Shown: positions 19,451 to 30,005, numbered from the stretch's first letter. The stretch: DNA of 64,000 nucleotides from an uncultured Gammaproteobacteria bacterium (GCA_937139475.1 CAKZQF010000133.1:1-64000); one strand, 5' to 3'. Numbers and translations are program-made. Notes: generated by a model not told the origin, from the letters alone.

Positions 19451-19481
19451 AAAGCAAAAAGCCCATCATGAAGATGGGCTT
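19451..19481 (-). terminator. Rho-independent terminator of the OmpA-like gene
   Basis: On the minus strand a 9-bp perfect stem AAGCCCATC / GATGGGCTT with a 5-base loop is followed by TTTTTGCTTT. It lies 24 bases after the stop codon. Confidence 0.92.
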
Positions 19482-19504
19482 AGAGTACTTATAATTTAAG
19501 CGGC

Positions 19505-20593
19505 TTAGTTAAATTTTACTTGTACGCTTACTTTACGGTCTGTCGCTGTATCTGAGGACTGCGCTTTATCTTCACCAGAAGCATTAACAGTTACTTTATC
19601 TGAATCAACATTCCAATTAGCTTTAATGTAATCAGCAACTACATTAGCGCGACGCATTGACAACAATTGATTGTATTTAGCATTACCTGACGCAGAAGCG
19701 GTGCCTTCAACATTGATAGTATCCAGGCGCTCGTTGTTTAGCTCTGCTTTGGCTTGGTCTAGTAGTGACTTTGCTTCACTGCTTAATACGCTGCTATTAT
19801 TGGCAAAGAAAAGGTTTACGTTAAGTGGTTTTAATTCAACAATCGGTGCAGGCTTTGGCTCTGGCTCAACCATTGGCTCAGGCTCAACCACAGGCTCTGG
19901 CTTAACAATAGGAGCCGGTGCTGGAGCTGGAGCAGGAGCAGGCGCTGGTGCCGCCTTAGCAGTTTCCACTTCACCAAAGGTATAACGAAGACCTGCAGTT
20001 AAAAGGTCAGTCTTACGATCAAACTTGTAACGTTCCCAATCTAGTATCAATGATGTATTTTCAGATAGGTCAAAAGACATACCAGCACCATAAACAATAT
20101 CGTTGTTCGAGCCAGCGTCAACGCCATGACCAAATGGCGTACGATTTGCACGAGCAGACAGGTGAGCATAACCTACTTTTGCGTGCATGTTTACCGTTTC
20201 AGAAAATGGCAAGTTAAAGATAGCTGAGATTGCTGTGGCGCCACCAGATAGGGCTTCAACACTGTTTATTGCACCATTAGCAGTCGAGGTCCCAAGCTCA
20301 GTCACACCTAAATCAGCATAGCTTAGTGCCAGCGCAAAGTTATTATCAAAACGGTAACCGGTACTTGCTTTCCAAGCACGACGTTTTTGTGAAAGTGGGG
20401 TAACAGAACCAACATCACCAAAAGGCAACACCTCAGCTCGTAAGTCAGTGCCTTTCGCATAGCCTTTAGCTTGACCGGCATCAGCTTGAATAAAGTAACC
20501 TTGTTCAACGTCTTTCGCCGTTGCAGTGCCAACCATTACGCTAAGCGCTACTGGGGCAAGAATAAATGTAGCTAGTTTAGAATTTTTCATCAT
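19505..20593 (-). CDS. OmpA-like outer membrane protein
   Basis: A 362-residue exported protein. Residues 1-26 form a signal peptide ending at TATA-K. An OmpA-type beta-barrel of about 170 residues follows, then an Ala-Pro repeat and Pro-Glu hinge (about 208-250), then an OmpA C-terminal domain. In that domain the usual GHTD or GYTD is replaced by VEGTASASG, so the aspartate that contacts diaminopimelate in E. coli OmpA is missing, while the later LSMRRA arginines are kept. Peptidoglycan binding may be altered. Two adjacent ATGs follow AAGGA; either may be used. Confidence 0.9.
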   Translation of the reverse strand: MMKNSKLATFILAPVALSVMVGTATAKDVEQGYFIQADAGQAKGYAKGTDLRAEVLPFGDVGSVTPLSQKRRAWKASTGYRFDNNFALALSYADLGVTELGTSTANGAINSVEALSGGATAISAIFNLPFSETVNMHAKVGYAHLSARANRTPFGHGVDAGSNNDIVYGAGMSFDLSENTSLILDWERYKFDRKTDLLTAGLRYTFGEVETAKAAPAPAPAPAPAPAPIVKPEPVVEPEPMVEPEPKPAPIVELKPLNVNLFFANNSSVLSSEAKSLLDQAKAELNNERLDTINVEGTASASGNAKYNQLLSMRRANVVADYIKANWNVDSDKVTVNASGEDKAQSSDTATDRKVSVQVKFN

Positions 20594-20999
20594 ATTTTCC
20601 TTTTTAATATAAGCTTGAAAGCTATTCCTTAACGGCGCTATTTGGCTTTAAACTCTCTCTAAAGATTTAATACCATCGCCTTAAGTGATGCGCTCATTTA
20701 AACAATAGTCTACTGAATTTAAACTGAATGGAAAATGCCAGATGAAATATTTTTTATTCTCAAAAACACTTACTTAGATAAAATATTGAGAGAACATACC
20801 GTCAACGAGAACTTTTTCATTAATAAAATAACGATAACTAGCACTTTTATTGTACTCCAAAGCGCTATTTATCGTGATAACCGTGTACAAGCTTATAATA
20901 ATAATAACTATATTTTTTAAATAATATGTTTAATACTGAATTAATAGACTGAAGTCGTTTTCTACTAAATTGACGCTAAAAACGCCTAGGGACAAACCA
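20594..20999. other. AT-rich divergent intergenic region between the OmpA-like gene and the elyC-like gene
   Basis: About 400 bases without a convincing gene. A 61-codon plus-strand frame at 20735-20920 has no ribosome binding site and an amino acid make-up typical of AT-rich noncoding DNA. The region should hold the promoters of both divergent genes, but no box stands out clearly. No repeat arm of the palindromic family was seen here. Confidence 0.5.
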
Positions 21000-21797
21000 G
21001 TGAACAGACAAATAGATGCTATGTTAGCCAATGTACTACATATTATAACGACCCCTAGTTGGATACTTATTCTTATTACCGCCTATGTTCTACTCTTTTC
21101 TTTGGTCAGTGCCCAGAAACCAGTAAAAAGGATAGTCGCTGCACTCTGCCTTTGGATCTTTATCATCATTGCACCAGTAGACCAATGGCTGTTGCAGCCA
21201 TTAGAGCAACAATTTAAAAAAGTAGATAATCTCAATGGAGTTAGCGGCATCATTGTCTTAGGCGGTGGACAGCAATTGGGCGCACTACAGAATCAGCCTT
21301 TTAGTGGTTATGGTCTTCATAGTGCCAGAATAATCGCCGCGTTAACCCTATCAAAACAGCATAATTTACCGCTCTATTTTGTTGGCGGTAAAGAAATCAT
21401 AAATAACGAGGTATATCGAGAATCACAGGCTTTAGCACGCTTACATCAAGAACTTGCGATAGGCACTTCATTGACTATCGATAATGAGTCAGGTAACACC
21501 TTTGATAATGCATTGATTGCAAGACAACGCATCCCAAGCCAGCCAGACGCAGATTATTTATTAGTTACATCCGCAGCCCACATGCCAAGAGCCATTGCAG
21601 CATTTCGCAAGGCTGGTCTGTCCCCAACGCCTTATGCCGTTAATTATTTAGCTGAGCTATCCCCTCAATGGTTTAGTGGCTCATCATTGACCATCAAGCT
21701 CTACAACATTGATTATGCAACGCATGAATGGCTTGGTTTACTCCAGTATTATGCATTAGGACGCTCTAGCGAATTATTTCCAAAAAACAGCCAATAA
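21000..21797 (+). CDS. YdcF/ElyC-like DUF218 membrane protein
   Basis: About 265 residues with two N-terminal membrane segments (about 10-30 and 37-55) and a DUF218 domain behind them. GIIVLGGGQQ opens the domain, and TFDNALIARQ, VTSAAHMPRA and NYLAE segments follow, as in E. coli ElyC (YcbC) and YdcF. ElyC supports peptidoglycan assembly and undecaprenyl-phosphate-linked envelope metabolism in E. coli. No start has a strong RBS: TTG 20970, GTG 21000 (AGGG 9 bases upstream) and ATG 21021 are all possible. I prefer GTG. The topology suggests a periplasmic domain. Confidence 0.85.
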   Translation: MNRQIDAMLANVLHIITTPSWILILITAYVLLFSLVSAQKPVKRIVAALCLWIFIIIAPVDQWLLQPLEQQFKKVDNLNGVSGIIVLGGGQQLGALQNQPFSGYGLHSARIIAALTLSKQHNLPLYFVGGKEIINNEVYRESQALARLHQELAIGTSLTIDNESGNTFDNALIARQRIPSQPDADYLLVTSAAHMPRAIAAFRKAGLSPTPYAVNYLAELSPQWFSGSSLTIKLYNIDYATHEWLGLLQYYALGRSSELFPKNSQ

Positions 21798-21904
21798 ATC
21801 GCTAAAGTCCACTATCGAAATCAAGGTGGCCATGTTATAAATATATCCATCCAGATGGCTAATACCATCACTATCACCCAAGACCATTTAATTAGGAAAA
21901 ACTC

Positions 21905-23095
21905 ATGTTTGAAGTAGTAAAAACAGCTCCTTCTGATCCAATTTTAGGCTTAACAGATGCCTTTAAGAAAGACTCTCGCTCACACAAGATTAATTTAGGC
22001 GTTGGTATTTATAAAACTGATCAAGGAGAAACACCCGTTCTTGATTGTGTTAAGAAGGCAGAATCATTATTACTTGAAAATGAAAAAACTAAGTCTTATT
22101 TAAGCATTGAAGGTAACGCTGCTTACGCCAAGTGTGTACAGGCATTACTATTCTCTGCACAAAGTGAAATTATCAGTAGCCAGCGCGCCGCCACAGCACA
22201 AGCACCAGGTGGTACAGGTTCACTGCGTATTGCAGCAGACTTTATGGTTTCACAGCTTGGGATAAAACGTATATGGGTAAGCAACCCGACTTGGGCGAAC
22301 CACGGCAATATCTTTAAAGCCGCAGGTCTTGAGATTGTTCAATATACTTATTACAACGAAGAGTCTAAGTCGCTTGATTTCGATGGCATGCTAGCGTCAC
22401 TGTCTCAGGCTCAACAAGGCGATGCCGTATTGTTCCATGGCTGCTGTCACAATCCAACGGGGATTGATCCAACAGCATTACAGTGGCAACAAATCGCAGA
22501 ATTAGCCGCAAAACAACAAGTCCTTGGACTGTTTGACTTTGCTTACCAAGGATTTGGTGTCGGTATTGAAGAAGATGCCCAGGGCCTACGTATTTTTGCT
22601 CAGCACAATCAAGAATTACTCGTTGCAAACTCGTTTTCTAAGAACTTTGGTTTATACAATGAGCGTGTTGGTGCAGTGACTTTAGTTGCAAAAAATCAAG
22701 AGATTGCCACTAGCGCATTTAGCCAAGTTAAAGGCATCATTCGCAGTAACTATTCAAACCCACCATCACACGGTGCGGCGGTAGTGTCCGCTATCTTAAA
22801 TGACGCAGAGCTTACGGCATTGTGGCATGATGAAGTAGCGCAAATGCGTCAGCGCATTCATCAGATGCGTGAGTTATTTGTTAAGACCCTAAAAGAGAAA
22901 GGCGCACAAGGCGACTTTTCTTTTATCACTAATCAATGTGGTATGTTCTCTTTCTCTGGTCTAAGTAAAGCTCAGGTAGAGCGTTTACGTGAAGAGTTTG
23001 CCGTCTATATTGTTGGTTCAGGCCGTATCAGCGTAGCTGGCATGACGACTCACAATATGGATGCATTGTGTCACGCCATTAGCGAAGTATTGTAA
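21905..23095 (+). CDS. aspC: Aspartate / aromatic amino acid aminotransferase
   Basis: A 396-residue PLP enzyme of fold type I, the same length as E. coli AspC and alignable with it throughout (start [16 protein letters not shown]). The PLP lysine is Lys246 in [26 protein letters not shown] and DFAYQGF carry cofactor-binding residues. It interconverts aspartate and oxaloacetate with 2-oxoglutarate/glutamate and may also act on tyrosine and phenylalanine, since AspC and TyrB are close and cannot be split by eye. An AGGA site lies upstream. Two hairpins follow the gene. Confidence 0.94.
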   Translation: MFEVVKTAPSDPILGLTDAFKKDSRSHKINLGVGIYKTDQGETPVLDCVKKAESLLLENEKTKSYLSIEGNAAYAKCVQALLFSAQSEIISSQRAATAQAPGGTGSLRIAADFMVSQLGIKRIWVSNPTWANHGNIFKAAGLEIVQYTYYNEESKSLDFDGMLASLSQAQQGDAVLFHGCCHNPTGIDPTALQWQQIAELAAKQQVLGLFDFAYQGFGVGIEEDAQGLRIFAQHNQELLVANSFSKNFGLYNERVGAVTLVAKNQEIATSAFSQVKGIIRSNYSNPPSHGAAVVSAILNDAELTALWHDEVAQMRQRIHQMRELFVKTLKEKGAQGDFSFITNQCGMFSFSGLSKAQVERLREEFAVYIVGSGRISVAGMTTHNMDALCHAISEVL

Positions 23096-23120
23096 CAAAG
23101 ACCCGAAATCCCAGTGCACA

Positions 23121-23161
23121 ATGAGAGCGCTTCTTGACTTGCCTAAGCCATGCGCTCTCAT
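23121..23161. other. Hairpin downstream of aspC
   Basis: ATGAGAGCGC (23121-23130) and its exact complement GCGCTCTCAT (23152-23161) enclose a 21-base loop. No T-tract follows on either strand, so termination is uncertain. Confidence 0.5.
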
Positions 23162-23170
23162 CGTTAAGAA

Positions 23171-23200
23171 ACTAGAAGCAACTAAGCCGTTGCTTCTAGT
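23171..23200 (-). terminator. Hairpin at the 3' end of the ToxR-like regulator gene
   Basis: A perfect 12-bp stem ACTAGAAGCAAC / GTTGCTTCTAGT with a 6-base loop overlaps the last codons and stop of the minus-strand gene. The following TTCTT gives only a weak U-tract, so it may be a weak or bidirectional terminator for this convergent gene pair. Confidence 0.55.
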
Positions 23201-25389
23201 TCCATTAATATCAGCTTCTGTCTATTCTCAATTAACTCCAACAAATTAATAAATTCCCAATGTTGCTTTAAGCTATTGAAGTTTGGATTATTTCGTAGTG
23301 TCCAGAGTTGCTGCTGAGGGTGCGGCAACCAGCCCGTGGCTAACAGCTTAGACAGCTGAGCTAATGCTTTATTGGGCTGGTTATTTAATGCGTAAGCCTC
23401 AGCCAAGGTGAGTGTCCACATGTTAGAATGGCTATCAGCTTGCGCTAGCAGAATAAAACGTTGTAATACGCGCTCTGCTTGTTCACTCTGGTCTGACTGT
23501 AACAACAAATTAGCATAGCTCGGTAAATAGAAAATACGGTCATCACTAGCAAGTGAGAATGTATCAATAAAATGATTGGTCTGCTCATCGTCTTCAATCG
23601 TCTTTTTTGCCAACGCTAATTGGTTGTTGGCCAAATACATCGCGGCTAGCTGCCAAGGAAGATCAATACGTTCTTTCTTTTTATTTTTAAATTCATTCAC
23701 CACAGTGAGTTGCTGCTCAGGCATCAAGCTTGTTTTAAAGCTATCATTGTTTAGTACCGCAGCGATCGCTAAGCGCTCTTGTTCACTTAACGGGTTTTCA
23801 TTGCTTAGCCATGTTTTAATCACATTATAGTTAAGAGGGTTAAAATACAGGATATCGCTAGCGCTAGTCAGTGATATCTTGTTTTGATTAAGGATATCGA
23901 TTGCACGTTGACGGTAACCTAGCGCCACTAAGTCATAGCTTAACCAGTAGTGGTGCTGCGCATCATCAGGTTCTAAATCGACAAGTAACTTAGCCAATTT
24001 TAAACTCAGAGAGTATTTTCCCTCATCGCGATATAATTTACTTAGTAACGTTAGTAGCTCGGGCTCATTAGTGTTGCGCTCAAGTGCTGAAATAACATAT
24101 TTTAACGCGTCTTTTGTGTTTCCTGTGGCCAGACTCTGTTGTGAAGCTAAGTAAAAGCCGAGGCTGTTCTCTGGGAAACTCGAGATAACATGCTCTGCTA
24201 CGCTATCGGGCTTGTCACTCGCTTGCTGCTTTAACACAACCAGACACTCTCTATTTTCACTTGCACTCGGATTTAAGAAATCAGTCGCTAAGCAGATATC
24301 ACCCGAGAGTTTAATATCGACACTGTTGAGGATCATACGAACTAATTGCTCGTTAAACGTTAGATATTGGCTTTTTGTCTCAGCGTCTATTTTATCTGCA
24401 ATTGACAAGCTAACGACTGTTGCTTGTGGCTGCTTAGCATTAAGCCAAAACTCTAACGTAAGCGAAGTGGCGCCATTGTCAGCAAAATGTATCGATGGCA
24501 CAATTAATGGGTATTGCCCACTTTCTTTTGCCTCTCTTACTTTAATTAGCGGTAAATGCTGAAGCTTCTGTGTTACCCACCAGCTGATATTAGCGACTGC
24601 CGTTTCATTGTCCACGCTTTTGGCCGCCTGATTAAACTGCATTGGTTTAACAAAAATAGCCTCAGGTGCCTGTGCTACGGCCTCTGGTTGTTCATCAGAA
24701 CTCAACCAATAGGCAAGCATGACCAAACAAGCGATAATCAGTGCAATAATCATTTTATATGACTTGGGCTTAGGCGGGAGCTGACTTGCACGGTTTGTTG
24801 TAGCTGCAACTGGTGGCTGTGATACTGGCGCCGCGGCCTCATTACGCTCGGTATGACTTACGCTCGGCGTCTCTATTACCGCTTGTGGCTCAACTTCGGT
24901 TTCAGCGAGTGCCTCAGTTTTCGTTTCGGTCAATTTCTCAGACGGGGCCTCATGTTCTATAAAGCCCAGGTCATCAAATATATTCTGCTCTAGTACCCCA
25001 CTATGAATTTCAACATCATTATCAGCATCAACAATTACTTCTTGTGGCTCTTGAGCCTGTTGTATTGCTAATGGTTGCGGGATTAAACGATAGCCCTGGC
25101 GCGCAACAGTTTCAATGTATTGCGCATTATGACTGCTATCATCAAAAACGCGTCGAAGCTTTGCAATAGATTGATAAAGTTTATTGCGATTACCCTGTGC
25201 GTGTTCATCCAGAATGCTAAGTAATTCACTCGCACTAACTAGCGCGGGATGCTGCTCTATCAGCACCTTGATCACGCCGCTTTGTAGCGGAGTCAAATCA
25301 ACAACGCGCTCTGCTTGCGTTAAAGTTTGTGATTGTGGCGAAAAAAGCCAATGATTAATCGTGTAAGATGGTGATGCTTGCTTAGTCAC
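23182..25389 (-). CDS. Membrane-bound ToxR/CadC-like transcriptional regulator with TPR-like C-terminal region
   Basis: A 735-residue protein. Residues about 10-105 form an OmpR/PhoB-type winged helix (QSIAKLRRVF recognition helix, ending VARQGYRLI). A Glu- and Pro-rich linker (about 110-205) leads to a single membrane helix at 211-230. The large C-terminal part lies in the periplasm and is alpha-helical, with TPR-like repeats from about 400 onward. This is the CadC/ToxR plan, in which a DNA-binding domain senses an envelope signal through one membrane span. Targets are unknown. It is convergent with aspC and lies downstream of the ppsA terminator, so it has its own promoter. Confidence 0.85.
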   Translation of the reverse strand: MTKQASPSYTINHWLFSPQSQTLTQAERVVDLTPLQSGVIKVLIEQHPALVSASELLSILDEHAQGNRNKLYQSIAKLRRVFDDSSHNAQYIETVARQGYRLIPQPLAIQQAQEPQEVIVDADNDVEIHSGVLEQNIFDDLGFIEHEAPSEKLTETKTEALAETEVEPQAVIETPSVSHTERNEAAAPVSQPPVAATTNRASQLPPKPKSYKMIIALIIACLVMLAYWLSSDEQPEAVAQAPEAIFVKPMQFNQAAKSVDNETAVANISWWVTQKLQHLPLIKVREAKESGQYPLIVPSIHFADNGATSLTLEFWLNAKQPQATVVSLSIADKIDAETKSQYLTFNEQLVRMILNSVDIKLSGDICLATDFLNPSASENRECLVVLKQQASDKPDSVAEHVISSFPENSLGFYLASQQSLATGNTKDALKYVISALERNTNEPELLTLLSKLYRDEGKYSLSLKLAKLLVDLEPDDAQHHYWLSYDLVALGYRQRAIDILNQNKISLTSASDILYFNPLNYNVIKTWLSNENPLSEQERLAIAAVLNNDSFKTSLMPEQQLTVVNEFKNKKKERIDLPWQLAAMYLANNQLALAKKTIEDDEQTNHFIDTFSLASDDRIFYLPSYANLLLQSDQSEQAERVLQRFILLAQADSHSNMWTLTLAEAYALNNQPNKALAQLSKLLATGWLPHPQQQLWTLRNNPNFNSLKQHWEFINLLELIENRQKLILMELEATA

Positions 25390-25445
25390 AAAATAGCCAT
25401 ATTAAAAATAATGTGGCTATAAGATACCTTGTTTATTGTTAATAA

Positions 25446-25484
25446 ACAAAAAAGGCCAACAAACTAGATAAGCTTGTTGGCCTT
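25446..25484 (-). terminator. Rho-independent terminator of ppsA
   Basis: On the minus strand the stem AAGGCCAACAA / TTGTTGGCCTT with an 11-base loop is followed by TTTTTTG. It lies 20 bases after the ppsA stop. Confidence 0.92.
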
Positions 25485-25503
25485 GGAGCTAATTTATTGA
25501 GCC

Positions 25504-27876
25504 CTATTTAGCGTGTTGTTCACCTAAATATAGCCAAGTTTTTAGCACCGTATCAGGGTTTAGCGAAACACTTTCAATGCCCTGCTCAACCAGCCATGCA
25601 GCAAAGTCCTCATGGTCCGATGGTCCTTGGCCACAAATACCAACGTACTTGCCTTTTGCTTTCGCTGCAGAAATTGCCATTGATAACATTTTCTTAACCG
25701 CCGGGTTACGCTCATCAAACAGCTGTGAAACGATACCAGAGTCACGATCAAGCCCTAGCGTTAACTGAGTTAAATCGTTAGAACCAATAGAGAAACCATC
25801 AAAGTACTCTAAGAATTCATCCGCAAGCAATGCATTTGATGGTAATTCACACATCATAATCACGCGTAAACCATTTTCACCGCGCTTTAGCCCTTGCTCA
25901 GCTAACAGATCAATTACCTGAGCTGCTTCATCGAGGGTACGCACAAACGGAATCATGATTTCTACGTTAGTAAAGCCCATGTCATTGCGCACTCGTTTGA
26001 TCGCATCACACTCTAGCGCAAAACAATCTCTAAACTCATCAGAGATATAACGCGAGGCACCACGGAAACCAAGCATTGGATTTTCTTCTTCTGGCTCAAA
26101 TGACTCACCACCTAATAGGTTGGCATATTCATTTGATTTAAAGTCAGACATCCGCACGATTACTTTCTCTGGTGAGAATGCACAAGCCAGAGTGGAAATT
26201 CCTTCGGTTAACTTTGCAACGTAAAACTCAACTGGCGACTTGTAGCCGGCAATCATCTCGTCAATATCGCTCTTAAGACGATCTGATTGGTCGTTGTAGT
26301 TAATCAGCGCTTTTGGATGTATTCCAATCATTCTGTTGATAATAAACTCAAGGCGAGCCAGACCGATACCAGCATGTGGCAGACGCGCAAAATCAAAGGC
26401 GCGATCAGGGTTGCCCACATTCATCATAACTTTGAGTGGCAGCTCAGGCATATTATCAACTTCAGACGTTGTCACGCTAAAATCAAGCGCACCCTCGTAA
26501 ATAAAGCCAGTATCACCTTCGGCACAAGAAACAGTTACCTGCTGGCCTTCATTAATCAAATCAGTGGCATTTCCACAACCAACAACAGCGGGAACACCCA
26601 GTTCACGAGCAATAATTGCCGCATGACAAGTACGGCCGCCACGGTTGGTTACAATGGCAGAAGCACGTTTCATGATAGGTTCCCAATCAGGGTCCGTCAT
26701 ATCGGTAACTAATACGTCACCCGGCTGAATTCTGTCCATCTCATCAAGCGACTTAAGTACTTTCGCTGTACCGCTGCCAATTTTTCCGCCGATGGCACGC
26801 CCTTCAGCGACCACCTTACCAGGCTCATTAAGGCTATAGCGCTCCATGAAGTTACCATCTTCACGTGAACGTACGGTTTCAGGACGAGCTTGTACAATAT
26901 AAAGCTTGCCATCATTGCCATCTTTAGCCCACTCGATATCCATCGCGCGGCCATAATGTTTTTCGATGATCATCGCTTGCTTAGCTAATTCTTGCACTTC
27001 TTCATCATTGATTGAAAACTGCTGTGAACGCTGGGCATCAATGTCTTTGATAACAACTTGCTTACCATGGTCGGTGTTATCTGAATACACCATCTCAACA
27101 AGCTTACTACCAATATTGCGGCGCACTACCGATGGATGACCGGCAGTTAAAGTTTGCTTATGAACATAAAACTCATCTGGGTTTACAGCACCTTGCACTA
27201 CCATTTCACCTAGGCCCCAAGACGATGTAATAAACACAACATCTTCAAATCCTGACTCAGTATCCAGGGTAAACATAACACCAGAAGCGGCGATATCACT
27301 ACGTACCATGCGCTGAATACCAGCAGATAAAGCGACACCGCGGTGATCATAGCCCTGATGCACGCGATACGAAATAGCACGGTCGTTAAAGAGCGAGGCA
27401 AATACATGTTTAATCGCTTCACGAACAGAGTCTAGTCCGACAACGTTGAGGAAAGTTTCTTGCTGTCCGGCAAATGAAGCATCTGGCATATCTTCGGCAG
27501 TCGCAGAAGAACGTACGGCGAAAGACATTCCAGCCGATGAGGCGGCTAGTTTTTCATAGGCTGCTTTAATCGCCTCTTCCAAAGGTGCCTGGAATGGCGT
27601 ATCGAGGATCCATTGACGAATCGTTGCACCAGCTTGCCCTAATGCCGCAATGTTATCGACATCAAGTTCATCAAGCAATTTGTACATTTTTTCGTTAATG
27701 CCACTTAACTCTAAAAATTCATTAAAGGCGTGTGCCGTAGTAGCAAAACCACCCGGAACTTGAACCCCTGCGTTAGATAAATTACTGATCATCTCACCGA
27801 GAGATGCGTTTTTTCCACCAACAATCTCAACATCATTCATGCCAAGTTGTTCATACCACAGTACATAATCTTGCAC
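25504..27876 (-). CDS. ppsA: Phosphoenolpyruvate synthase
   Basis: A 790-residue enzyme (E. coli PpsA 792) that converts pyruvate and ATP to phosphoenolpyruvate, AMP and phosphate, for gluconeogenesis. The N-terminal ATP-grasp domain, the swivelling domain with the catalytic histidine in [15 protein letters not shown], and the C-terminal PEP-binding barrel with [10 protein letters not shown] are all intact. It is divergent from ppsR, its regulatory kinase/pyrophosphorylase. The ATG follows AAAATGGGGA. It has its own terminator. Confidence 0.98.
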   Translation of the reverse strand: MQDYVLWYEQLGMNDVEIVGGKNASLGEMISNLSNAGVQVPGGFATTAHAFNEFLELSGINEKMYKLLDELDVDNIAALGQAGATIRQWILDTPFQAPLEEAIKAAYEKLAASSAGMSFAVRSSATAEDMPDASFAGQQETFLNVVGLDSVREAIKHVFASLFNDRAISYRVHQGYDHRGVALSAGIQRMVRSDIAASGVMFTLDTESGFEDVVFITSSWGLGEMVVQGAVNPDEFYVHKQTLTAGHPSVVRRNIGSKLVEMVYSDNTDHGKQVVIKDIDAQRSQQFSINDEEVQELAKQAMIIEKHYGRAMDIEWAKDGNDGKLYIVQARPETVRSREDGNFMERYSLNEPGKVVAEGRAIGGKIGSGTAKVLKSLDEMDRIQPGDVLVTDMTDPDWEPIMKRASAIVTNRGGRTCHAAIIARELGVPAVVGCGNATDLINEGQQVTVSCAEGDTGFIYEGALDFSVTTSEVDNMPELPLKVMMNVGNPDRAFDFARLPHAGIGLARLEFIINRMIGIHPKALINYNDQSDRLKSDIDEMIAGYKSPVEFYVAKLTEGISTLACAFSPEKVIVRMSDFKSNEYANLLGGESFEPEEENPMLGFRGASRYISDEFRDCFALECDAIKRVRNDMGFTNVEIMIPFVRTLDEAAQVIDLLAEQGLKRGENGLRVIMMCELPSNALLADEFLEYFDGFSIGSNDLTQLTLGLDRDSGIVSQLFDERNPAVKKMLSMAISAAKAKGKYVGICGQGPSDHEDFAAWLVEQGIESVSLNPDTVLKTWLYLGEQHAK

Positions 27877-27972
27877 TTGAAAATCCCCATTTTTACAAAG
27901 TTTGTTTCGCGTAAATTCGAATTCTATATTACCCTGCTATAAAATGTTAGCTAAATCACAAAAGCTAATAAC

Positions 27973-27994
27973 AAATGCATTTTTATTTGCATTT
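27973..27994. promoter_or_regulatory. Inverted repeat between ppsA and ppsR
   Basis: AAATGCA-N8-TGCATTT is a perfect 7-bp inverted repeat centred about 35 bases before the ppsR start, within the 142-bp divergent region. It is a candidate operator for coordinated control of both genes. It does not match the E. coli Cra consensus. Confidence 0.35.
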
Positions 27995-28018
27995 ATATTC
28001 CATAGAGAGGATTAAATT

Positions 28019-28828
28019 TTGCGCAAAGTATTTTATATCTCCGATGGCACAGCTATCACCGCCGAAGTGCTTGGTCATGCCGTTTTATCACAGTTTGATA
28101 CCAAATTCGACCAAATAACCATTCCCTTTGTTGAAACATTAGAAAAAGCACACGAAGTAGCGTGTCAAATCAACAAAAGCAAGTCGGAGAATGATGATGA
28201 ACCATTGGTTTTCCACTCCATTGTTGACGAGGACATCCGCGAAGTAATTAACCAAAGTAATTGCATGGCGCATGATTTTCTCAACACTTTCGTCGCGCCA
28301 CTTGAAAAACAGCTGGGGCTAAAAGCAGAGCCTACATTACACCGTACCCATGGTATTGCAAATAAAGCCTACAGTGCGCGTATCGACGCGATTAATTACT
28401 CATTAGATAACGATGATGGCATTAGCCTTAAAAACCTTGATGACGCAGAAATCATTCTCGTTGGCGTATCCCGTTGCGGTAAAACCCCAAGTAGCCTTTA
28501 TTTGGCAATGCAATTTGGTATAGCAACGGCCAACTATCCGTTTATCAGCCAAGACATGGATTCGTTAGAGCTACCTAAAGAACTAAAGCAACATAAACAT
28601 AAAATATTCGGCTTAACCATTGACCCAAACCGTTTACACGATATCCGGAGCCAGCGCCGTGCAAATAGTCAGTATTCATCACTACGCCAGTGTCGGTTAG
28701 AAGTCAAAGATGTTGAAATGCTTTATCGTAAAGAGCGGATTCCGTTTATTGATACGACCAAACACAGCGTCGAAGAGATTACAGCTAAAATAATCGAAGT
28801 AACCGGGCACAAACGCACGATGTTTTAA
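28019..28828 (+). CDS. ppsR: PEP synthase regulatory protein PpsR (kinase and pyrophosphorylase)
   Basis: A 269-residue DUF299-family enzyme. It inactivates PEP synthase by ADP-dependent phosphorylation of a threonine beside the catalytic histidine and reactivates it by phosphate-dependent removal of that group. The P-loop is GVSRCGKT (149-156). The start is TTG, with AGAGG 8 bases upstream and the family's usual beginning [13 protein letters not shown]. It is divergent from ppsA, its target. Confidence 0.96.
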   Translation: MRKVFYISDGTAITAEVLGHAVLSQFDTKFDQITIPFVETLEKAHEVACQINKSKSENDDEPLVFHSIVDEDIREVINQSNCMAHDFLNTFVAPLEKQLGLKAEPTLHRTHGIANKAYSARIDAINYSLDNDDGISLKNLDDAEIILVGVSRCGKTPSSLYLAMQFGIATANYPFISQDMDSLELPKELKQHKHKIFGLTIDPNRLHDIRSQRRANSQYSSLRQCRLEVKDVEMLYRKERIPFIDTTKHSVEEITAKIIEVTGHKRTMF

Positions 28829-28850
28829 CCATCTAGATGCCTTACATCAA

Positions 28851-28884
28851 AAAGGGCTAAGTAATAGCTGCTTAGCCCTTTAAT
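28851..28884 (+). terminator. Terminator-like hairpin after ppsR
   Basis: A perfect 11-bp stem AAAGGGCTAAG / CTTAGCCCTTT with a 9-base loop is followed by AATT, a weak U-tract. It lies 22 bases after the ppsR stop. Confidence 0.75.
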
Positions 28885-28937
28885 TCAACGAGCGATTGGG
28901 CTAAGGTAGCGCCAGCTAACTTATAAAGTAAAAAATA

Positions 28938-29993
28938 ATGTCTATAAAAACTGATGAATTGAGAACCACCTATATCGATCAGGTGATAACTCCTAGCCAA
29001 CTTGCCGCGGAATTCCCATTATCAGAGGAAGCAGCTAACCAGCTAATTACCCACCGCCGTGAAATTGAAGCAATAATAAATGGTCAAGATAAGCGTTTAC
29101 TGGTCATCATAGGACCCTGCTCTATTCACGACACGACAGCGGCACTTGATTACGCTAAGCGACTAAAAGAACTGCAAGTAAAATATCAAGACAGTCTCGT
29201 TATTACCATGCGTGTCTATTTTGAAAAGCCACGTACCATTGTCGGCTGGAAAGGACTAATCAGTGACCCTGATCTAAATGGTAAGTATCAGGCAAACAAA
29301 GGGCTGCGACTAGCACGTAAACTACTTGTTGATATTACCGAGATGGGTTTACCGATTGCCACAGAGTTCCTCGATATGGTTAATGGACAATATATTGCTG
29401 ACTTAGTGAGTTGGGGAGCTATCGGAGCTCGTACAACCGAAAGTCAAATTCACCGTGAAATGGCCTCAGCATTGTCCTGTCCCGTTGGCTTTAAGAATGG
29501 AACCGATGGCAATACTAAAATCGCACTTGATGCGGTACGTGCAGCGCGTGAACCGCACATTTTTTACTCACCGGATAAAGATGGCATGATGACGGTATAT
29601 CGCACACACGGCAACCCGTTTGGTCACGTCATATTGCGTGGCGGCAAAACGCCAAACTACGAAAGTAAATATATTGAAGATGCCTGTGACAAACTTGCTG
29701 CAGCTAATCTGATGCCATCAGTGGTTGTTGACTTTAGCCACGGAAATAGTCAAAAGCAACACAAGAACCAATTAGTCGTTGCGGCAGATATCATGGCACA
29801 AATGCGTAACGGCAGTACAAAAATCGCAGGGATCATGGCAGAGAGTTTTATCGAAGAAGGCAATCAAAGTGTGGTTGAAGGACAAACGCTAACTTATGGT
29901 AAAAGCATCACCGACGCTTGTATTGATTGGGCTGACACTGAGCAATTACTGAGTGATCTCGCTCAAGCAGCGACAGATAGAATGGCACAATAA
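28938..29993 (+). CDS. aroH: 3-deoxy-7-phosphoheptulonate synthase, AroH (Trp-sensitive) type
   Basis: A 351-residue class I DAHP synthase that joins PEP and erythrose 4-phosphate in the first step of aromatic amino acid synthesis. GPCSIHD, YFEKPRT and GFKNGTDGNT are catalytic or metal-site segments. The N-terminus (DELRT, then GQDKRLLVIIGPC), SQIHREMASALSCPVGFKN and MAESFIEEG agree with E. coli AroH rather than AroF or AroG, so tryptophan feedback is inferred. No good Shine-Dalgarno site precedes the ATG. No TrpR operator was recognised. It lies downstream of ppsR, which controls the supply of its substrate PEP. Confidence 0.93.
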   Translation: MSIKTDELRTTYIDQVITPSQLAAEFPLSEEAANQLITHRREIEAIINGQDKRLLVIIGPCSIHDTTAALDYAKRLKELQVKYQDSLVITMRVYFEKPRTIVGWKGLISDPDLNGKYQANKGLRLARKLLVDITEMGLPIATEFLDMVNGQYIADLVSWGAIGARTTESQIHREMASALSCPVGFKNGTDGNTKIALDAVRAAREPHIFYSPDKDGMMTVYRTHGNPFGHVILRGGKTPNYESKYIEDACDKLAAANLMPSVVVDFSHGNSQKQHKNQLVVAADIMAQMRNGSTKIAGIMAESFIEEGNQSVVEGQTLTYGKSITDACIDWADTEQLLSDLAQAATDRMAQ

Positions 29994-30005
29994 CTAAGCT
30001 AGTTC

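Noticed and set aside
20735-20920. 61-codon frame in the OmpA-elyC gap
   Set aside because: No ribosome binding site and residue composition of random AT-rich DNA.
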